From assembly GCF_003640395.1 (NCBI RefSeq), contig NZ_RBZQ01000002.1:124001-188000 (forward strand): a DNA stretch of 64,000 nucleotides. Reading direction: 5' to 3'. The stretch comes from Stutzerimonas urumqiensis (lineage in GTDB: Bacteria > Pseudomonadota > Gammaproteobacteria > Pseudomonadales > Pseudomonadaceae). The notes beneath the pieces were generated by a model. It saw nothing but the letters and a program-made list of their open reading frames with translations, did no database searches and was not told the origin of the DNA. This document shows, in pieces, positions 55,425 through 64,000 of the stretch. The position numbers were made by a program, and so were the translations under genes. The number at the start of each line of letters is the position of its first letter. Positions within the stretch are counted from its first letter, which is position 1.

Positions 55425-56690
55425 CTACAGGAAGATCGCCTGCAGGATGAAGAAGAAGATGATCGACAGCACGGCGCCGATCGGCAGGGTGACCAGCCAG
55501 GACATGAAGATCTTGCCGATCACCCCGAGGTTCAGCGCGCCGATACCACGGGCGAGGCCGACGCCGAGCACGGCGCCGACCAGCGTGTGGGTGGTCGAGA
55601 CCGGCAGGCCGATGGCCGAGGCGCCAACGACGGTTGTCGCGGTCGCCAGCTCGGCCGCAAAGCCACGGCTGGGCGTCAGTTCGGTGATTTCCTTGCCGAT
55701 GGTCGCGATCACCTTGTAGCCGTAGGTCGCAAGGCCGACGACGATACCGATCGCGCCCAGCAGCAGCACCCAGCCCGGCACGGTGGATTGAGCATCGATC
55801 GCGGCGGCCCCGCTGCTCTGGATCACGTCGACAATGGCGGCCAGCGGACCGACCGCATTGGCCACGTCATTCGAGCCGTGGGCGAAGGCCATCGCGCAGG
55901 CGGTGAAGATCATCAGCACCGCGAACACTTTCTCGACGCTGGAAAAGTGGAAGGTACGGTCGGCCTCGGTGTCGACCTTGATGCGGCTCAACAGGGCGAT
56001 GCCCGCCAGCATCACCACGCCGCCGACCACCACGGCCAGCAACAGGCTCTCACCGCCGCTGAGATCCAGACCGATGTGCTTGAGGCCTTTGGACAGCGTC
56101 ATGATCGCGACCATGAAGCCGGTCAGGAACATGTACAGCGGAACGTAGCGCTTGGCGCTCTGAAAAGGGTTATCGGTGTCGATGATGAGTTTCTGCACGC
56201 TCATGAACAGGCCGAAGGCGACGAAACCCGACAGCAGTGGCGAGATCACCCAGCTGGCCACGATCGGACCGACGCCGGCCCAATGCACGGCATCCATCGA
56301 CACACCGACGGCACCAAAGCCGATCACCGCGCCCACGATCGAGTGCGTCGTCGACACCGGCCAGCCCTTGGTCGAGGCGACCAGCAGCCAGGTGCCCGCC
56401 GCCAGCAGCGCCGACATCATGCCCAGCACCAGCAGGTCGGGCGTCATCGAATCGATGTCGACGATGCCGCTCTTGATGGTCTCGGTCACTTCGCCACCGG
56501 CGAGGTAAGCGCCGCAGAATTCGAAGACCATGGCGACGAGAATCGCCTGCTTGATGGTCAGCGCACGCGACCCCACCGAGGTACCCATCGCATTGGCCAC
56601 GTCATTGGCGCCGACGCCCCAGGCCATGAAAAAACCGAAGGCGCAGGCCAGCACCAGGAGTACGAAGCCGTAATCCGCGATCAGAGACAT
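55425..56690 (-). CDS. pit: Inorganic phosphate transporter, PiT family
   Basis: This 421-residue inner-membrane protein has about ten hydrophobic segments and two copies of the PiT signature: GVGANDVANAMGTSVGSRAL near the N-terminus and AHGSNDVANAVGPLAA in the second half. These repeats bind phosphate, usually as a neutral metal-phosphate complex driven by protons. It is 39 bases downstream of a DUF47/PhoU-like gene on the same strand, the usual operon for this low-affinity phosphate transporter. Confidence 0.93.
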   Translation of the reverse strand: MSLIADYGFVLLVLACAFGFFMAWGVGANDVANAMGTSVGSRALTIKQAILVAMVFEFCGAYLAGGEVTETIKSGIVDIDSMTPDLLVLGMMSALLAAGTWLLVASTKGWPVSTTHSIVGAVIGFGAVGVSMDAVHWAGVGPIVASWVISPLLSGFVAFGLFMSVQKLIIDTDNPFQSAKRYVPLYMFLTGFMVAIMTLSKGLKHIGLDLSGGESLLLAVVVGGVVMLAGIALLSRIKVDTEADRTFHFSSVEKVFAVLMIFTACAMAFAHGSNDVANAVGPLAAIVDVIQSSGAAAIDAQSTVPGWVLLLGAIGIVVGLATYGYKVIATIGKEITELTPSRGFAAELATATTVVGASAIGLPVSTTHTLVGAVLGVGLARGIGALNLGVIGKIFMSWLVTLPIGAVLSIIFFFILQAIFL

Positions 56691-56729
56691 AAAACGATCC
56701 TGTAGAACCCAGAAAAGGACGCTGGCGCC

Positions 56730-57407
56730 TTAGCGCGCCAGCAATTGTTCCAGTCGGTTGCCGACTCGCTCGGCACGGTCGGCGACGTCGCCCACCCATT
56801 CGATGACCTTGTAGAGAAACATCACATCGACCGGCGGCAAGTCCTTTTCCAGTTTGTACAGCTCACGGCGAACCGTGATCTGCATACGGTCGGTATCACG
56901 TTCGATGTCTTCCAGCTCCTGGACCATCTGCTCGACCAGCACGGCCTCACGACCGCTGAAGCCGGTTTCGAGCAGCGAATCGAACTCGCACATGGCCTTG
57001 TTGGCCTGGGAGCTGGCCTCGACGCAGCGCTGCACGAAGGCGGTCATCTGCGGCTGCAGCGGCTCGGGAACCGTCATGCAGCGGCCCAGCATCAGGCCGG
57101 CGATGTCCTTGGCACGATTGGCAATTTTGTCCTGTACACTCAGCAGCTCCAGCAGGTCCGAGCGCGGCACCGGCAGGAACAGGCTCATCGGGAGGTGCTG
57201 ACGTACGTTCTTCTTGATCTTGTCGGCCTCGTTCTCCAGCCGGGCCATCTCCTTCTGGATCTGCTCGACCCGCTCCCAGTCCTTCGCCATTGCCGCCTCG
57301 AAAAACGGCACCAGGTTGGCAGCGCATTCGTGGGCCTTGGCCATGTGCTGTTGCATCGGCCCGATGGGCGAACGCCCGAACAGGCTGACGAAAGGATTCG
57401 TAGGCAT
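56730..57407 (-). CDS. DUF47 family (PhoU-like) protein, partner of Pit
   Basis: This 225-residue, helix-rich cytoplasmic protein belongs to the DUF47/TIGR00153 group related to PhoU. It has conserved acid-rich helices (EKARLENEADKIKKNVRQHL-like and LEDIERDTDRMQITVRREL), which in PhoU-type proteins bind metal clusters. It is the first gene of the DUF47-pit operon and probably regulates Pit activity. I chose the ATG at 57407 over more upstream frame openings. It is divergent from the CYTH/CHAD gene. Confidence 0.9.
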   Translation of the reverse strand: MPTNPFVSLFGRSPIGPMQQHMAKAHECAANLVPFFEAAMAKDWERVEQIQKEMARLENEADKIKKNVRQHLPMSLFLPVPRSDLLELLSVQDKIANRAKDIAGLMLGRCMTVPEPLQPQMTAFVQRCVEASSQANKAMCEFDSLLETGFSGREAVLVEQMVQELEDIERDTDRMQITVRRELYKLEKDLPPVDVMFLYKVIEWVGDVADRAERVGNRLEQLLAR

Positions 57408-57516
57408 AGGGAAACCCCCGGCTGGAAAAGGCGGCAAGTATACGAGCGGCACCTGATGCCCGCCACAATGCGATCGATCGCACAGATTTCCGAAACTATA
57501 GGCATTGCCCGGCACC

Positions 57517-58884
57517 ATGCAGAAAGAAACCGAAATCAAGCTACGCGCCAGCCGCGGCACATTGCTCGCCCTACGCGACCACCCGTTGCTGAAAAAGCGG
57601 AACAAGAGCGGCTGGCAGCGCCATGCGCTGACCAACCAGTACTTCGACACCGATACCCGAGCGCTCGCCCAGGCGCGGGTCGCGCTGCGCCTGCGCCGCG
57701 ACGGCGACACCTACATCCAGACGCTCAAGACGCGCGGCAACAGCGTCGCCGGGCTGTCCGAGCGCAACGAGTGGGACTGGTACCTCGACGCGCCGCAGCT
57801 CGATCCATCGCGACTGACCGATGACTGCTGGCCGGCCAGCCTGGCGGATCTCGACAAGCAGCGCCTCGCACCGATCTTCACCACCGATTTCGTCCGGGAG
57901 AAAGCCGAAATCGCCTGGGGGCGCGGCAAGGCCAAGGTGGTCATCGAGGCCGCACTGGACCTCGGCCAGGTGGTGGCCGGCGAGGCGCAGGAAGAAATCT
58001 GCGAGCTCGAGCTCGAATTGCGCCAAGGCGAGCCGGCGGCCCTGCTGGAGCTGGCCGCGGAGCTCGCCGCCGACCTGCCCCTGATGCCCTGCGACATCAG
58101 CAAGGCCGAGCGCGGCTACCGGCTGCATGACCCGGCCAGCTACGTGCTCAGCCTGCCATTGCCGCTCGTCACGGCCCAGACCACGCTCGACGACGCCTTC
58201 GCCGCCCTCGCCTGGCACCTGCTTGGTAGCAGCCAACGTCTGGCCGAGCAGTACCGCTTCAATGGCCACTGGTCGCTTCTCAGCGAGTGGCTGGAACAGC
58301 TGATCGACCTGCGTGCCTTGCTCGGCAGCCTCGGGCAGGCCGCGCCGCGCGCCAGCACACGGGAGCTGCGCGAGAGCCTGGACGGCCTGCTCGACAGCTG
58401 GCGGCCTCGCGTGCTGGCCGGCGCCAGCGATGAAAGCCTGCGCCATACGGCTCCGGCGCTGTTCGCCGACGAGCTGGCCCAACCCCGCTGGGGGCTCTTC
58501 TCGCTACGGGCATCACGCTGGCTGCTCGGCCGCGACTGGCAAGAAGGTCGCAATGACCGCGGCAACCGCCAGGGCGCCGCGGAACTCGGCAACTGGCTGA
58601 CCCGTGAACTGGCCGAAGAAGCCAAGGCCCTCGCCCTCCCCAGCTACGCCAACCGGCCGGAAGGCCTGGCCGAGCAGCTCCCCCGACTGGAACGCATGCG
58701 GGTCTGGCTGCGCCTCGCCCGCGCCGCGGTCGACGTGCCGGAAGCCGACCGCCTCTATGGCGAGCTGTCCAAGCTGCATGCCCTGGCGACCGCCGCCACG
58801 GACGAACCGATCCAGCACGCGCGGACCGAACAGCTACGCACGCTCCAGTCGCTCAAGAGCTGGAAGCTGCTCAGCCGCCGCTGA
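57517..58884 (+). CDS. CYTH and CHAD domain protein
   Basis: This 455-residue protein has an N-terminal CYTH domain (about residues 1-200) with the ExExK motif (E4-T-E6-I-K8). A C-terminal CHAD domain follows (about 215-455), a helical module rich in His, Arg and Lys that binds polyphosphate. CYTH enzymes of this type hydrolyse inorganic triphosphate. I infer a role in triphosphate or polyphosphate metabolism, supported by the divergent phosphate transport genes. I chose the ATG at 57517 so the ExExK motif lies at the N-terminus; a TTG at 57505 is an alternative. Confidence 0.88.
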   Translation: MQKETEIKLRASRGTLLALRDHPLLKKRNKSGWQRHALTNQYFDTDTRALAQARVALRLRRDGDTYIQTLKTRGNSVAGLSERNEWDWYLDAPQLDPSRLTDDCWPASLADLDKQRLAPIFTTDFVREKAEIAWGRGKAKVVIEAALDLGQVVAGEAQEEICELELELRQGEPAALLELAAELAADLPLMPCDISKAERGYRLHDPASYVLSLPLPLVTAQTTLDDAFAALAWHLLGSSQRLAEQYRFNGHWSLLSEWLEQLIDLRALLGSLGQAAPRASTRELRESLDGLLDSWRPRVLAGASDESLRHTAPALFADELAQPRWGLFSLRASRWLLGRDWQEGRNDRGNRQGAAELGNWLTRELAEEAKALALPSYANRPEGLAEQLPRLERMRVWLRLARAAVDVPEADRLYGELSKLHALATAATDEPIQHARTEQLRTLQSLKSWKLLSRR

Positions 58885-59082
58885 CCGGCTTATGCGGATA
58901 GCCCATACGAAGGGCCAATGGAAGGCTCTATACGGCTAGCACAGCTCAGTGGTGGCAGTTTAATATTGCGCTCGCTGCGCACAGCTGCTGCCGCGCGGCT
59001 TCACCAGGACAGTCGCCACCGGTAGGACACGCCTAGCGGCACGCTGCCCTCACGCCTCAATCCACGGACGGAAATACCTTCC

Positions 59083-60462
59083 ATGACCCGACTCTCCTGC
59101 TCGGCAGTCGCCCTGCTGGGCTTGCTGCTTAGCGGTTGCGAAACCTTTCGCAGCTATGAAACCGAGCTCACTGCCGTCAACCAGCACATCCAGGCCGGCG
59201 ACGTCGATGCCGCGCTCGTCCTGCTCGAAAAAAACAACAGCGGTGACGATAAAGACCTTCTCTATTACCTCGAGAAAGGCGAATTGCTGCGCACCAAGGG
59301 CGACCTTGATGCCAGCCAGGCCGCCTGGGCGGTGGCCGATCGAACGGTCACTCAGTGGGAGGACACGATCAAGGCCGACCCAGAGAAATACCTGGCCGAA
59401 TTTGGCAGCCTGCTGGTCAACGACAAAGTGCGTCGCTACGAAGGTTACGACTACGAGAAGGTGATGCTCACCACCCAGATGGCGCTCAATCACCTTGCGC
59501 GCGGTCACTTCGAGCAGGCGCGTACAGACATCAAGAAAACCCACGAGCGGGAAGCGTTCATCAGCGAGCTTCGCGATCGTGAGTACCTCAAGCGCGAAGA
59601 GGAAGCAGAGGCAAAAGGCATCACGGCGCAGTACACCGACCTCCAGGGCTATCCCGTGCAAACGCTGGAAGCGCCCGAAGTGCTCAGCTTGAAAAATAGC
59701 TACCAGAGCGCGTTCAGTCACTACTTGGCCGGTTTCATCTACGAAGCGCTGGGTGAGAAGGGTCTGGCTGCGCCAGGCTATCGCAAGGCGATCGAACTGC
59801 ATCCAAACGAGCCACTGCTCGAGCAAGCGCTGGTCCAACTCGACGCTCCGGCCCCTGGGTCCGGCCAAAGCGATGTATTGATCGTGCTGCAAGCCGGCCT
59901 GGCGCCTGCACGCGATTCGGTACGGATTCCGCTGCCGATTCCGACTACGACAGGGCTGATCATCACCCCGCTGTCCTTCCCAGTGATCAAAAGCGAGCTG
60001 GGTTCGGGCCTGCAAGGCGGCGTCCTGCTTGACGGAGAAGCCTTGCCGCTGGTTCAGCTCAACAACACTGATGCTATGTCGCGTCGTGCGCTGCGCGATG
60101 ACATGCCCGGCATTATCCTGCGCACCAGCGTGCGAGCGATCAGCCGAAGCGTTCTGCAAAAGCAGCTCAACGACAACGTAAGCCCGCTAGCGGGCCTGGC
60201 CGTCGGCGTGTTTTCCGCGGTGACCGAGGGCGCCGACGAGCGTACTTGGCGCACGTTGCCAGACCAGACGCTAGTAGCCCGCCTACGTCTGCCACATGGC
60301 GAACATTTGATCACCCTACCGAATGGGCAGCAGGCGCAGGTAAAGGTAGACCAAGCGTTTCAGGTGGTCGCGCTACGCATGATCGGAAGCCAAGCCTTCG
60401 CTGCCAGCCCAGCCGTGCAAATCACCCCTTCTACTCCAACAAGCCTCGCCCAGGCCCTGTGA
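59083..60462 (+). CDS. COG3014-family lipoprotein
   Basis: This 459-residue protein has a lipoprotein signal with lipobox LLSGC (C19, then Glu at +2). The mature N-terminal half is helical and TPR-like (HIQAGDVDAALVLLEKNN, ARGHFEQARTDIKKTHERE, YLAGFIYEALGEKGLAAPGYRKAIELHP). The C-terminal half (about 270-459) is beta-rich. It resembles the uncharacterised COG3014 family. It is the first of four closely spaced genes (gap to next 11 bases) encoding predicted envelope proteins. Codon use looks less GC-biased than that of surrounding genes, which suggests transfer. Function is unknown; an outer-membrane scaffold for the downstream lipoproteins is one idea. Confidence 0.78.
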   Translation: MTRLSCSAVALLGLLLSGCETFRSYETELTAVNQHIQAGDVDAALVLLEKNNSGDDKDLLYYLEKGELLRTKGDLDASQAAWAVADRTVTQWEDTIKADPEKYLAEFGSLLVNDKVRRYEGYDYEKVMLTTQMALNHLARGHFEQARTDIKKTHEREAFISELRDREYLKREEEAEAKGITAQYTDLQGYPVQTLEAPEVLSLKNSYQSAFSHYLAGFIYEALGEKGLAAPGYRKAIELHPNEPLLEQALVQLDAPAPGSGQSDVLIVLQAGLAPARDSVRIPLPIPTTTGLIITPLSFPVIKSELGSGLQGGVLLDGEALPLVQLNNTDAMSRRALRDDMPGIILRTSVRAISRSVLQKQLNDNVSPLAGLAVGVFSAVTEGADERTWRTLPDQTLVARLRLPHGEHLITLPNGQQAQVKVDQAFQVVALRMIGSQAFAASPAVQITPSTPTSLAQAL

Positions 60463-60473
60463 GCCAGACATCC

Positions 60474-60872
60474 ATGACCCGATTCAGTCCCCTTTTGCTC
60501 GCCATCGCTTTACTCACCACTGGCTGCGCCACACCTCCTCCGCCTGCACCTGGTAGCGCGGCCAGCAAAATCGTCTCGCTTGGAAGCATGAAGCACATCG
60601 AAGTCGGCGCCATGCGCGTTGCCCGTGAAAACGGCTTTCTCACCGTGAAGGCCGCGCTGACCAACACCAGCGCAAAGAACAAATCGATCTACTACCGCTT
60701 TGCCTGGCTTGGTGACGACGGTTTCCCTGTTGCTCCCGAAGAGAGCTGGAAAAGCCTGACGCTTTACGGCACCCAGACCAGCTACCTCCCGGCGATCGCG
60801 CCGGTTCCTCAGGCAACGGACTTCCGACTCGAAGTCCAGACGCCCGAAAACTCCGTCAACCTCTTCCGCTAA
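60474..60872 (+). CDS. YcfL-like (DUF1425) lipoprotein
   Basis: This 132-residue protein has a lipobox LTTGC (C18, Ala at +2), so it is probably an outer-membrane lipoprotein. The mature part (GFLTVKAALTNTSAKNKSIYYRFAWLGDDG) matches the YcfL/DUF1425 domain, which has an immunoglobulin-like fold. In E. coli ycfL sits beside lpoB. Here too it lies just before an LpoB-like gene, nine bases away, which supports both calls. Its own function is unknown. Confidence 0.82.
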   Translation: MTRFSPLLLAIALLTTGCATPPPPAPGSAASKIVSLGSMKHIEVGAMRVARENGFLTVKAALTNTSAKNKSIYYRFAWLGDDGFPVAPEESWKSLTLYGTQTSYLPAIAPVPQATDFRLEVQTPENSVNLFR

Positions 60873-60881
60873 AGGTCCGCC

Positions 60882-61472
60882 ATGTCTATTCGTATCCTCG
60901 CCCTGCTCACCGCTGCCGCCATGCTGACTGGCTGCGCCTCGACTGCCTCGCCCGTACTGGGCGGTGGCAACATTAGCTACGGCGACACCAAGGCTATCGA
61001 ACTGGTGACCAACGAGTTCGGCTCGACCGACCTGCAAAGCATCGCCGAATCGATGGCGCGCTCACTGGCTCAGTCAGGTGTACTGCAAGCTCGCCCTGTT
61101 ATTCAGGTCTACGACGTCAAGAACAAGACCAGCGAATACATCGACACGCGTGAAATCACCACATCCATCAAGACGCAGCTGATGAAGAGTGGAACAGCAC
61201 GCTTCGCCAGCGACAACACGGACATGCAGAGCCAGGTCGACCAGCTCAAGTTGCAAAACCAGAGCGGCCTCTATAAGGATGCGACCGTCAGCCAGATGGG
61301 CAACATGGTGGCGGCCAAGTACCGTTTGGAAGGCAGCATCAGCTCGATCGTCAAACGCAGCAGTGACTACAAGGACGTCTTCTACAAATTCAGCCTGCAA
61401 CTGGTCGATGTCGAGACTGGCTTGGCCGAGTGGATGGACGAAAAGGAAATTCGCAAGACCACGGAGCGCTGA
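60882..61472 (+). CDS. LpoB-like penicillin-binding protein activator lipoprotein
   Basis: This 196-residue protein has a lipobox MLTGC (C18) followed by Ala, consistent with the outer membrane. The mature domain (KAIELVTNEFGSTDLQSIAESMARSL to LVDVETGLAEWMDEKEIRK) matches the LpoB family, related to the TolB-N/CsgG fold. In E. coli LpoB reaches through the peptidoglycan to activate PBP1b. Pseudomonas is known to use a different activator, LpoP, so this would be an additional protein. A short linker follows the lipid anchor, shorter than in E. coli LpoB. It overlaps nothing but lies nine bases after the YcfL-like gene. Confidence 0.82.
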   Translation: MSIRILALLTAAAMLTGCASTASPVLGGGNISYGDTKAIELVTNEFGSTDLQSIAESMARSLAQSGVLQARPVIQVYDVKNKTSEYIDTREITTSIKTQLMKSGTARFASDNTDMQSQVDQLKLQNQSGLYKDATVSQMGNMVAAKYRLEGSISSIVKRSSDYKDVFYKFSLQLVDVETGLAEWMDEKEIRKTTER

Positions 61473-61473
61473 G

Positions 61474-62214
61474 ATGCGTGCACTCACCGGTTTTCTGTTA
61501 TTCGGCCTGAGCCTGGTGTGCCAGGCATCCCCCAAAATCGTGGTTACCGACTTGGCGTATGAAGAGCGCATCAGCGGTTACATCCATATCGTCAATGCCA
61601 GCAGCCAGGCCCAGATCAACGGCCTCTCTGGCTCGTCCAGTAGCCAGTACAACGAACTGGAGGCGACCTACAGTTACCTCGAACAAGGCGAACTGAAGAA
61701 GTTCACTGGCGATATCAAGGGCGCAATCCTTAAGTCCCGCCAGTTCGAGCTGGTTCAGGGCAAACCGCATGGCAAACAGAACGAAGGGGTATACGACGTC
61801 ATCGCGCGTATCCGCAACGGTGACTTCAAGGGGGCGGACTATGTGCTATTCGGCAGCCTTTCGGATCTCGACTTCCGCCAGGATCTGAACGATCTCCAGC
61901 ACACCGACAGCTACTCCAAGGTGTACGGCCTGACGCTGGTCGCTGATTTCAGCCTGGTCGACACCCGTACCTACAAGATTGTCGCCGCCTTCACCGCCAC
62001 GGGCGAAGGCAAGGATGTAAAGCTGATCAATGCAGCCGATGTCCAGGTCACACCGAACCGCGGCCGCGTGGTCAGAGCAGTTTCCCAGACACTGGGAGAC
62101 GATGTTGCACGCCAGCTGCAAGCTCAACTGAGCGGGATCGATCCATCCTTCGCAGCGCCGACCGCGCCGGCCAATTCGCTGCCGCCTGACCAACCGGCAC
62201 AAATCCTCCGTTAA
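61474..62214 (+). CDS. CsgG/LpoB-related secreted protein
   Basis: This 246-residue protein has a signal peptide (LLFGLSLVCQASP, cleavage near residue 18) but no clear lipobox, so it should be periplasmic. The rest resembles the CsgG-type penicillin-binding activator domain (KIVVTDLAYEERISGYIHIV, then GADYVLFGSLSDLDFRQD and SLVDTRTYKIVAAFTATGEG). The ATG is one base after the stop of the LpoB-like gene, so the two are co-translated. It may form a complex with the upstream lipoproteins. A curli-type secretion role is unlikely without csg genes nearby. Confidence 0.78.
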   Translation: MRALTGFLLFGLSLVCQASPKIVVTDLAYEERISGYIHIVNASSQAQINGLSGSSSSQYNELEATYSYLEQGELKKFTGDIKGAILKSRQFELVQGKPHGKQNEGVYDVIARIRNGDFKGADYVLFGSLSDLDFRQDLNDLQHTDSYSKVYGLTLVADFSLVDTRTYKIVAAFTATGEGKDVKLINAADVQVTPNRGRVVRAVSQTLGDDVARQLQAQLSGIDPSFAAPTAPANSLPPDQPAQILR

Positions 62215-62230
62215 CCGTTTCACCCTGCAC

Positions 62231-62253
62231 GAGCGTCGGCCCTGCCGATGCTC
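62231..62253 (+). terminator. Hairpin after the lipoprotein operon
   Basis: The stem GAGCGTCGG / CCGATGCTC (one G-U pair) with a five-base loop lies 17 bases after the operon's last stop. It lacks a T-run, so its strength as a terminator is doubtful. Confidence 0.4.
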
Positions 62254-62333
62254 GACTGCTTCCTACCGTGCGCGTCCTGATTGCGGCATCCTGAGCAGGG
62301 TCGATCTGTTCATCGCTGACTCAAGGAACGCCG

Positions 62334-64000
62334 ATGTCCCTCTTCAACACTGCCGCCGCCTCCGATCGAATGCTCGACCTCAACGATGTTCTGCGCGAAC
62401 TGGTCGAACAGGGCCGGATGGACCAGGACACCGCCGAGCAATGCCTGGCCATCCGCCGCGGCAGCGCCAACGGTCAGCAGCATCCGCTGGAATTCCTCGC
62501 CGCGCAGCAGATCGAAGACCGCACCCGCCCCGGCAAGACGCTCGACCTCGAAACGCTGACCCAATGGCTTGCCGCGTTGGCCGGGCAACCCTACCTGCGG
62601 ATCGACCCGCTGAAGATCGACGTCGCCGCGGTCACGCCGTTGATGTCGTACGCCTTCGCCCAGCGCCACAAGATCCTCGCCGTCGCGGTCAGCCCCGAGG
62701 CCGTCACCATCGCCAGCGCCCAGCCGTTCGCCCATGGCTGGGAGTCGAACCTGACGCACGTGCTCAAGCGCCCGATCAAGCGGGTGGTGGCCAATCCCAC
62801 CGACATTCAGCGCTTCACCAACGAGTTCTACCGCCTGGCGCGCTCGGTCACCGGCGCCACCGCAACCGACCAGAAGGTCAGCGGCATCGGCAACTTCGAG
62901 CAATTGCTGAACCTGGGCGCGAGCGACCAGGAGCCGGATGCCAACGACGCGCATATCGTCAACATCGTCGACTGGCTGTTCCAGTACGCCTTCCAGCAGC
63001 GGGCCAGTGACATCCACATCGAGCCGCGCCGCGAACAGGGCACGGTGCGCTTTCGTATCGATGGCGTGTTGCACAACGTCTACCAGTTTCCACCGCAGGT
63101 GACGATGGCGGTGGTGAGCCGGCTGAAGACGCTGGGGCGGATGAACGTCGCCGAAAAGCGCAAGCCGCAGGACGGGCGCGTCAAGACCAAGACGCCGGAG
63201 GGCGGCGAAGTCGAACTGCGCCTGTCGACCTTGCCGACCGCGTTCGGCGAGAAGATGGTGATGCGGATCTTCGACCCGGAAGTCCTGCTCAAGAGCTTTG
63301 ACCAGCTCGGCTTCTCGGGGGACGATCTCAAGCGCTGGCAGAGCATGACCGGCCAGCCCAACGGCATCATCCTGGTCACCGGCCCGACGGGTTCGGGCAA
63401 GACCACCACGCTTTACACCACGCTCAAGCAGCTGGCGACGCCGGAGGTGAACGTCTGCACCATCGAAGACCCGATCGAGATGATCGAGGGCGCCTTCAAC
63501 CAGATGCAGGTGCAGCACAACATCGACCTGACCTTCGCCAGCGGCGTACGGGCGCTGATGCGGCAGGACCCGGACATCATCATGATCGGCGAGATCCGCG
63601 ACCTGGAGACCGCCGAGATGGCCATCCAGGCCGCGCTGACCGGGCACCTGGTGCTCTCGACGCTGCACACCAACGACGCGCCGAGCGCCATCACGCGCCT
63701 GCTCGAGCTCGGCGTGCCGCATTACCTGCTCAAGGCGACGCTGCTGGGCGTGATGGCGCAGCGGCTGGTGCGCACGCTCTGCCCGCACTGCAAGGCGCCA
63801 ACCACGCTGAACGAAGACGACTGGCAGGCGCTCACCCGCCCATGGAACGCCCCGCTGCCGACCGGCGCGATGCGTGCGGTGGGTTGTATCGAATGCCGCG
63901 AGACGGGCTACCGCGGGCGCGCCGGCGTCTACGAGATCATGCTGCTCAACGATGGCATCAAGCCGCTGATCAAGGCCGACACCGAACTCGTCCCGCTGCG
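62334..64000 (+). CDS. GspE/PilB-family secretion ATPase (partial, runs off right edge)
   Basis: An open frame starts at ATG 62334 after AAGGAACG and continues to the window end (555 codons and two bases). It shows an N-terminal regulatory region, then ASDIHIEPRREQGTVRFRIDG, the Walker A motif LVTGPTGSGKTTTLYTTL, the acidic CTIEDPIE, the Walker B DPDIIMIGEIRD and the HLVLSTLHTNDA box. A zinc site with CPHC and a later CIEC in GCIECRETGYRGRAGVYE is typical of GspE/PilB. It powers type II secretion, type IV pili or a related assembly. In P. aeruginosa a lone secretion-type ATPase gene follows the CYTH gene. No pilus or Gsp partners are visible here. Confidence 0.9.
   Translation, partial: MSLFNTAAASDRMLDLNDVLRELVEQGRMDQDTAEQCLAIRRGSANGQQHPLEFLAAQQIEDRTRPGKTLDLETLTQWLAALAGQPYLRIDPLKIDVAAVTPLMSYAFAQRHKILAVAVSPEAVTIASAQPFAHGWESNLTHVLKRPIKRVVANPTDIQRFTNEFYRLARSVTGATATDQKVSGIGNFEQLLNLGASDQEPDANDAHIVNIVDWLFQYAFQQRASDIHIEPRREQGTVRFRIDGVLHNVYQFPPQVTMAVVSRLKTLGRMNVAEKRKPQDGRVKTKTPEGGEVELRLSTLPTAFGEKMVMRIFDPEVLLKSFDQLGFSGDDLKRWQSMTGQPNGIILVTGPTGSGKTTTLYTTLKQLATPEVNVCTIEDPIEMIEGAFNQMQVQHNIDLTFASGVRALMRQDPDIIMIGEIRDLETAEMAIQAALTGHLVLSTLHTNDAPSAITRLLELGVPHYLLKATLLGVMAQRLVRTLCPHCKAPTTLNEDDWQALTRPWNAPLPTGAMRAVGCIECRETGYRGRAGVYEIMLLNDGIKPLIKADTELVPL

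Noticed and set aside
58953-58970. Sigma-54-like promoter before the lipoprotein operon
   Set aside because: The GG and GC elements in TGGCAGTTTAATATTGC are separated by 12 bases, while sigma-54 promoters need 10.

Overview
The window is high-GC, densely packed chromosomal DNA from a Pseudomonadaceae-type gammaproteobacterium (Pseudomonas or Stutzerimonas-like; I do not name a species). The evidence is gene content and order. waaF-waaC-waaG-waaP, ilvE, glnE, aceEF and dipA at the left, and pckA-hslO-hslR-rimBK-amgSR-tex-gshA-argA-argE-pit-DUF47-CYTH/CHAD-GspE-like at the right, follow the order I know from P. aeruginosa. I see no insertion sequence, prophage, CRISPR array, tRNA or rRNA gene.

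Layout. 1-4890 (minus) is the LPS inner-core operon. It ends with a glycosyltransferase-like gene running off the left edge. 4971-8897 (minus) carries ilvE and glnE. 9012-13908 carries pyruvate dehydrogenase aceE-aceF behind a pair of dyad operators, with a clear terminator. 14120-16801 is the c-di-GMP phosphodiesterase DipA. 16877-41177 is a more variable stretch: rarD, an ACT-domain regulator, glcB, an MCP-porin-PstS-like trio, fdhD with a YdeP-type molybdoenzyme, a glycine-zipper protein, a minus-strand fatty-acid/alcohol oxidation cluster containing four REP hairpins, a divergent LysR gene, a Baeyer-Villiger-type monooxygenase overlapping a hydrolase, several uncharacterised membrane or periplasmic proteins, and a LysE exporter with an AraC regulator. 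41331-58884 is conserved core: pckA, redox and heat-shock chaperones, ribosomal glutamylation (rimBK), the AmgRS envelope-stress system, tex, glutathione and arginine synthesis, and phosphate transport. 59083-62214 is an extra four-gene envelope lipoprotein operon (COG3014, YcfL, LpoB-like, CsgG-like). It sits between the CYTH/CHAD gene and a GspE/PilB-type ATPase that runs off the right edge.

How the genes work together. Several genes feed central carbon flux: aceEF makes acetyl-CoA, glcB condenses it with glyoxylate, pckA drives gluconeogenesis, and the 28.2-33.7 kb cluster oxidises acyl-CoAs and alcohols. A second theme is the cell envelope: LPS core synthesis, AmgRS, and the 59-62 kb lipoprotein operon. 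A third is phosphate: DUF47-Pit, the CYTH/CHAD protein and the PstS-like protein. The least expected part is the 59.1-62.2 kb operon and its position between two genes I expect to be neighbours.
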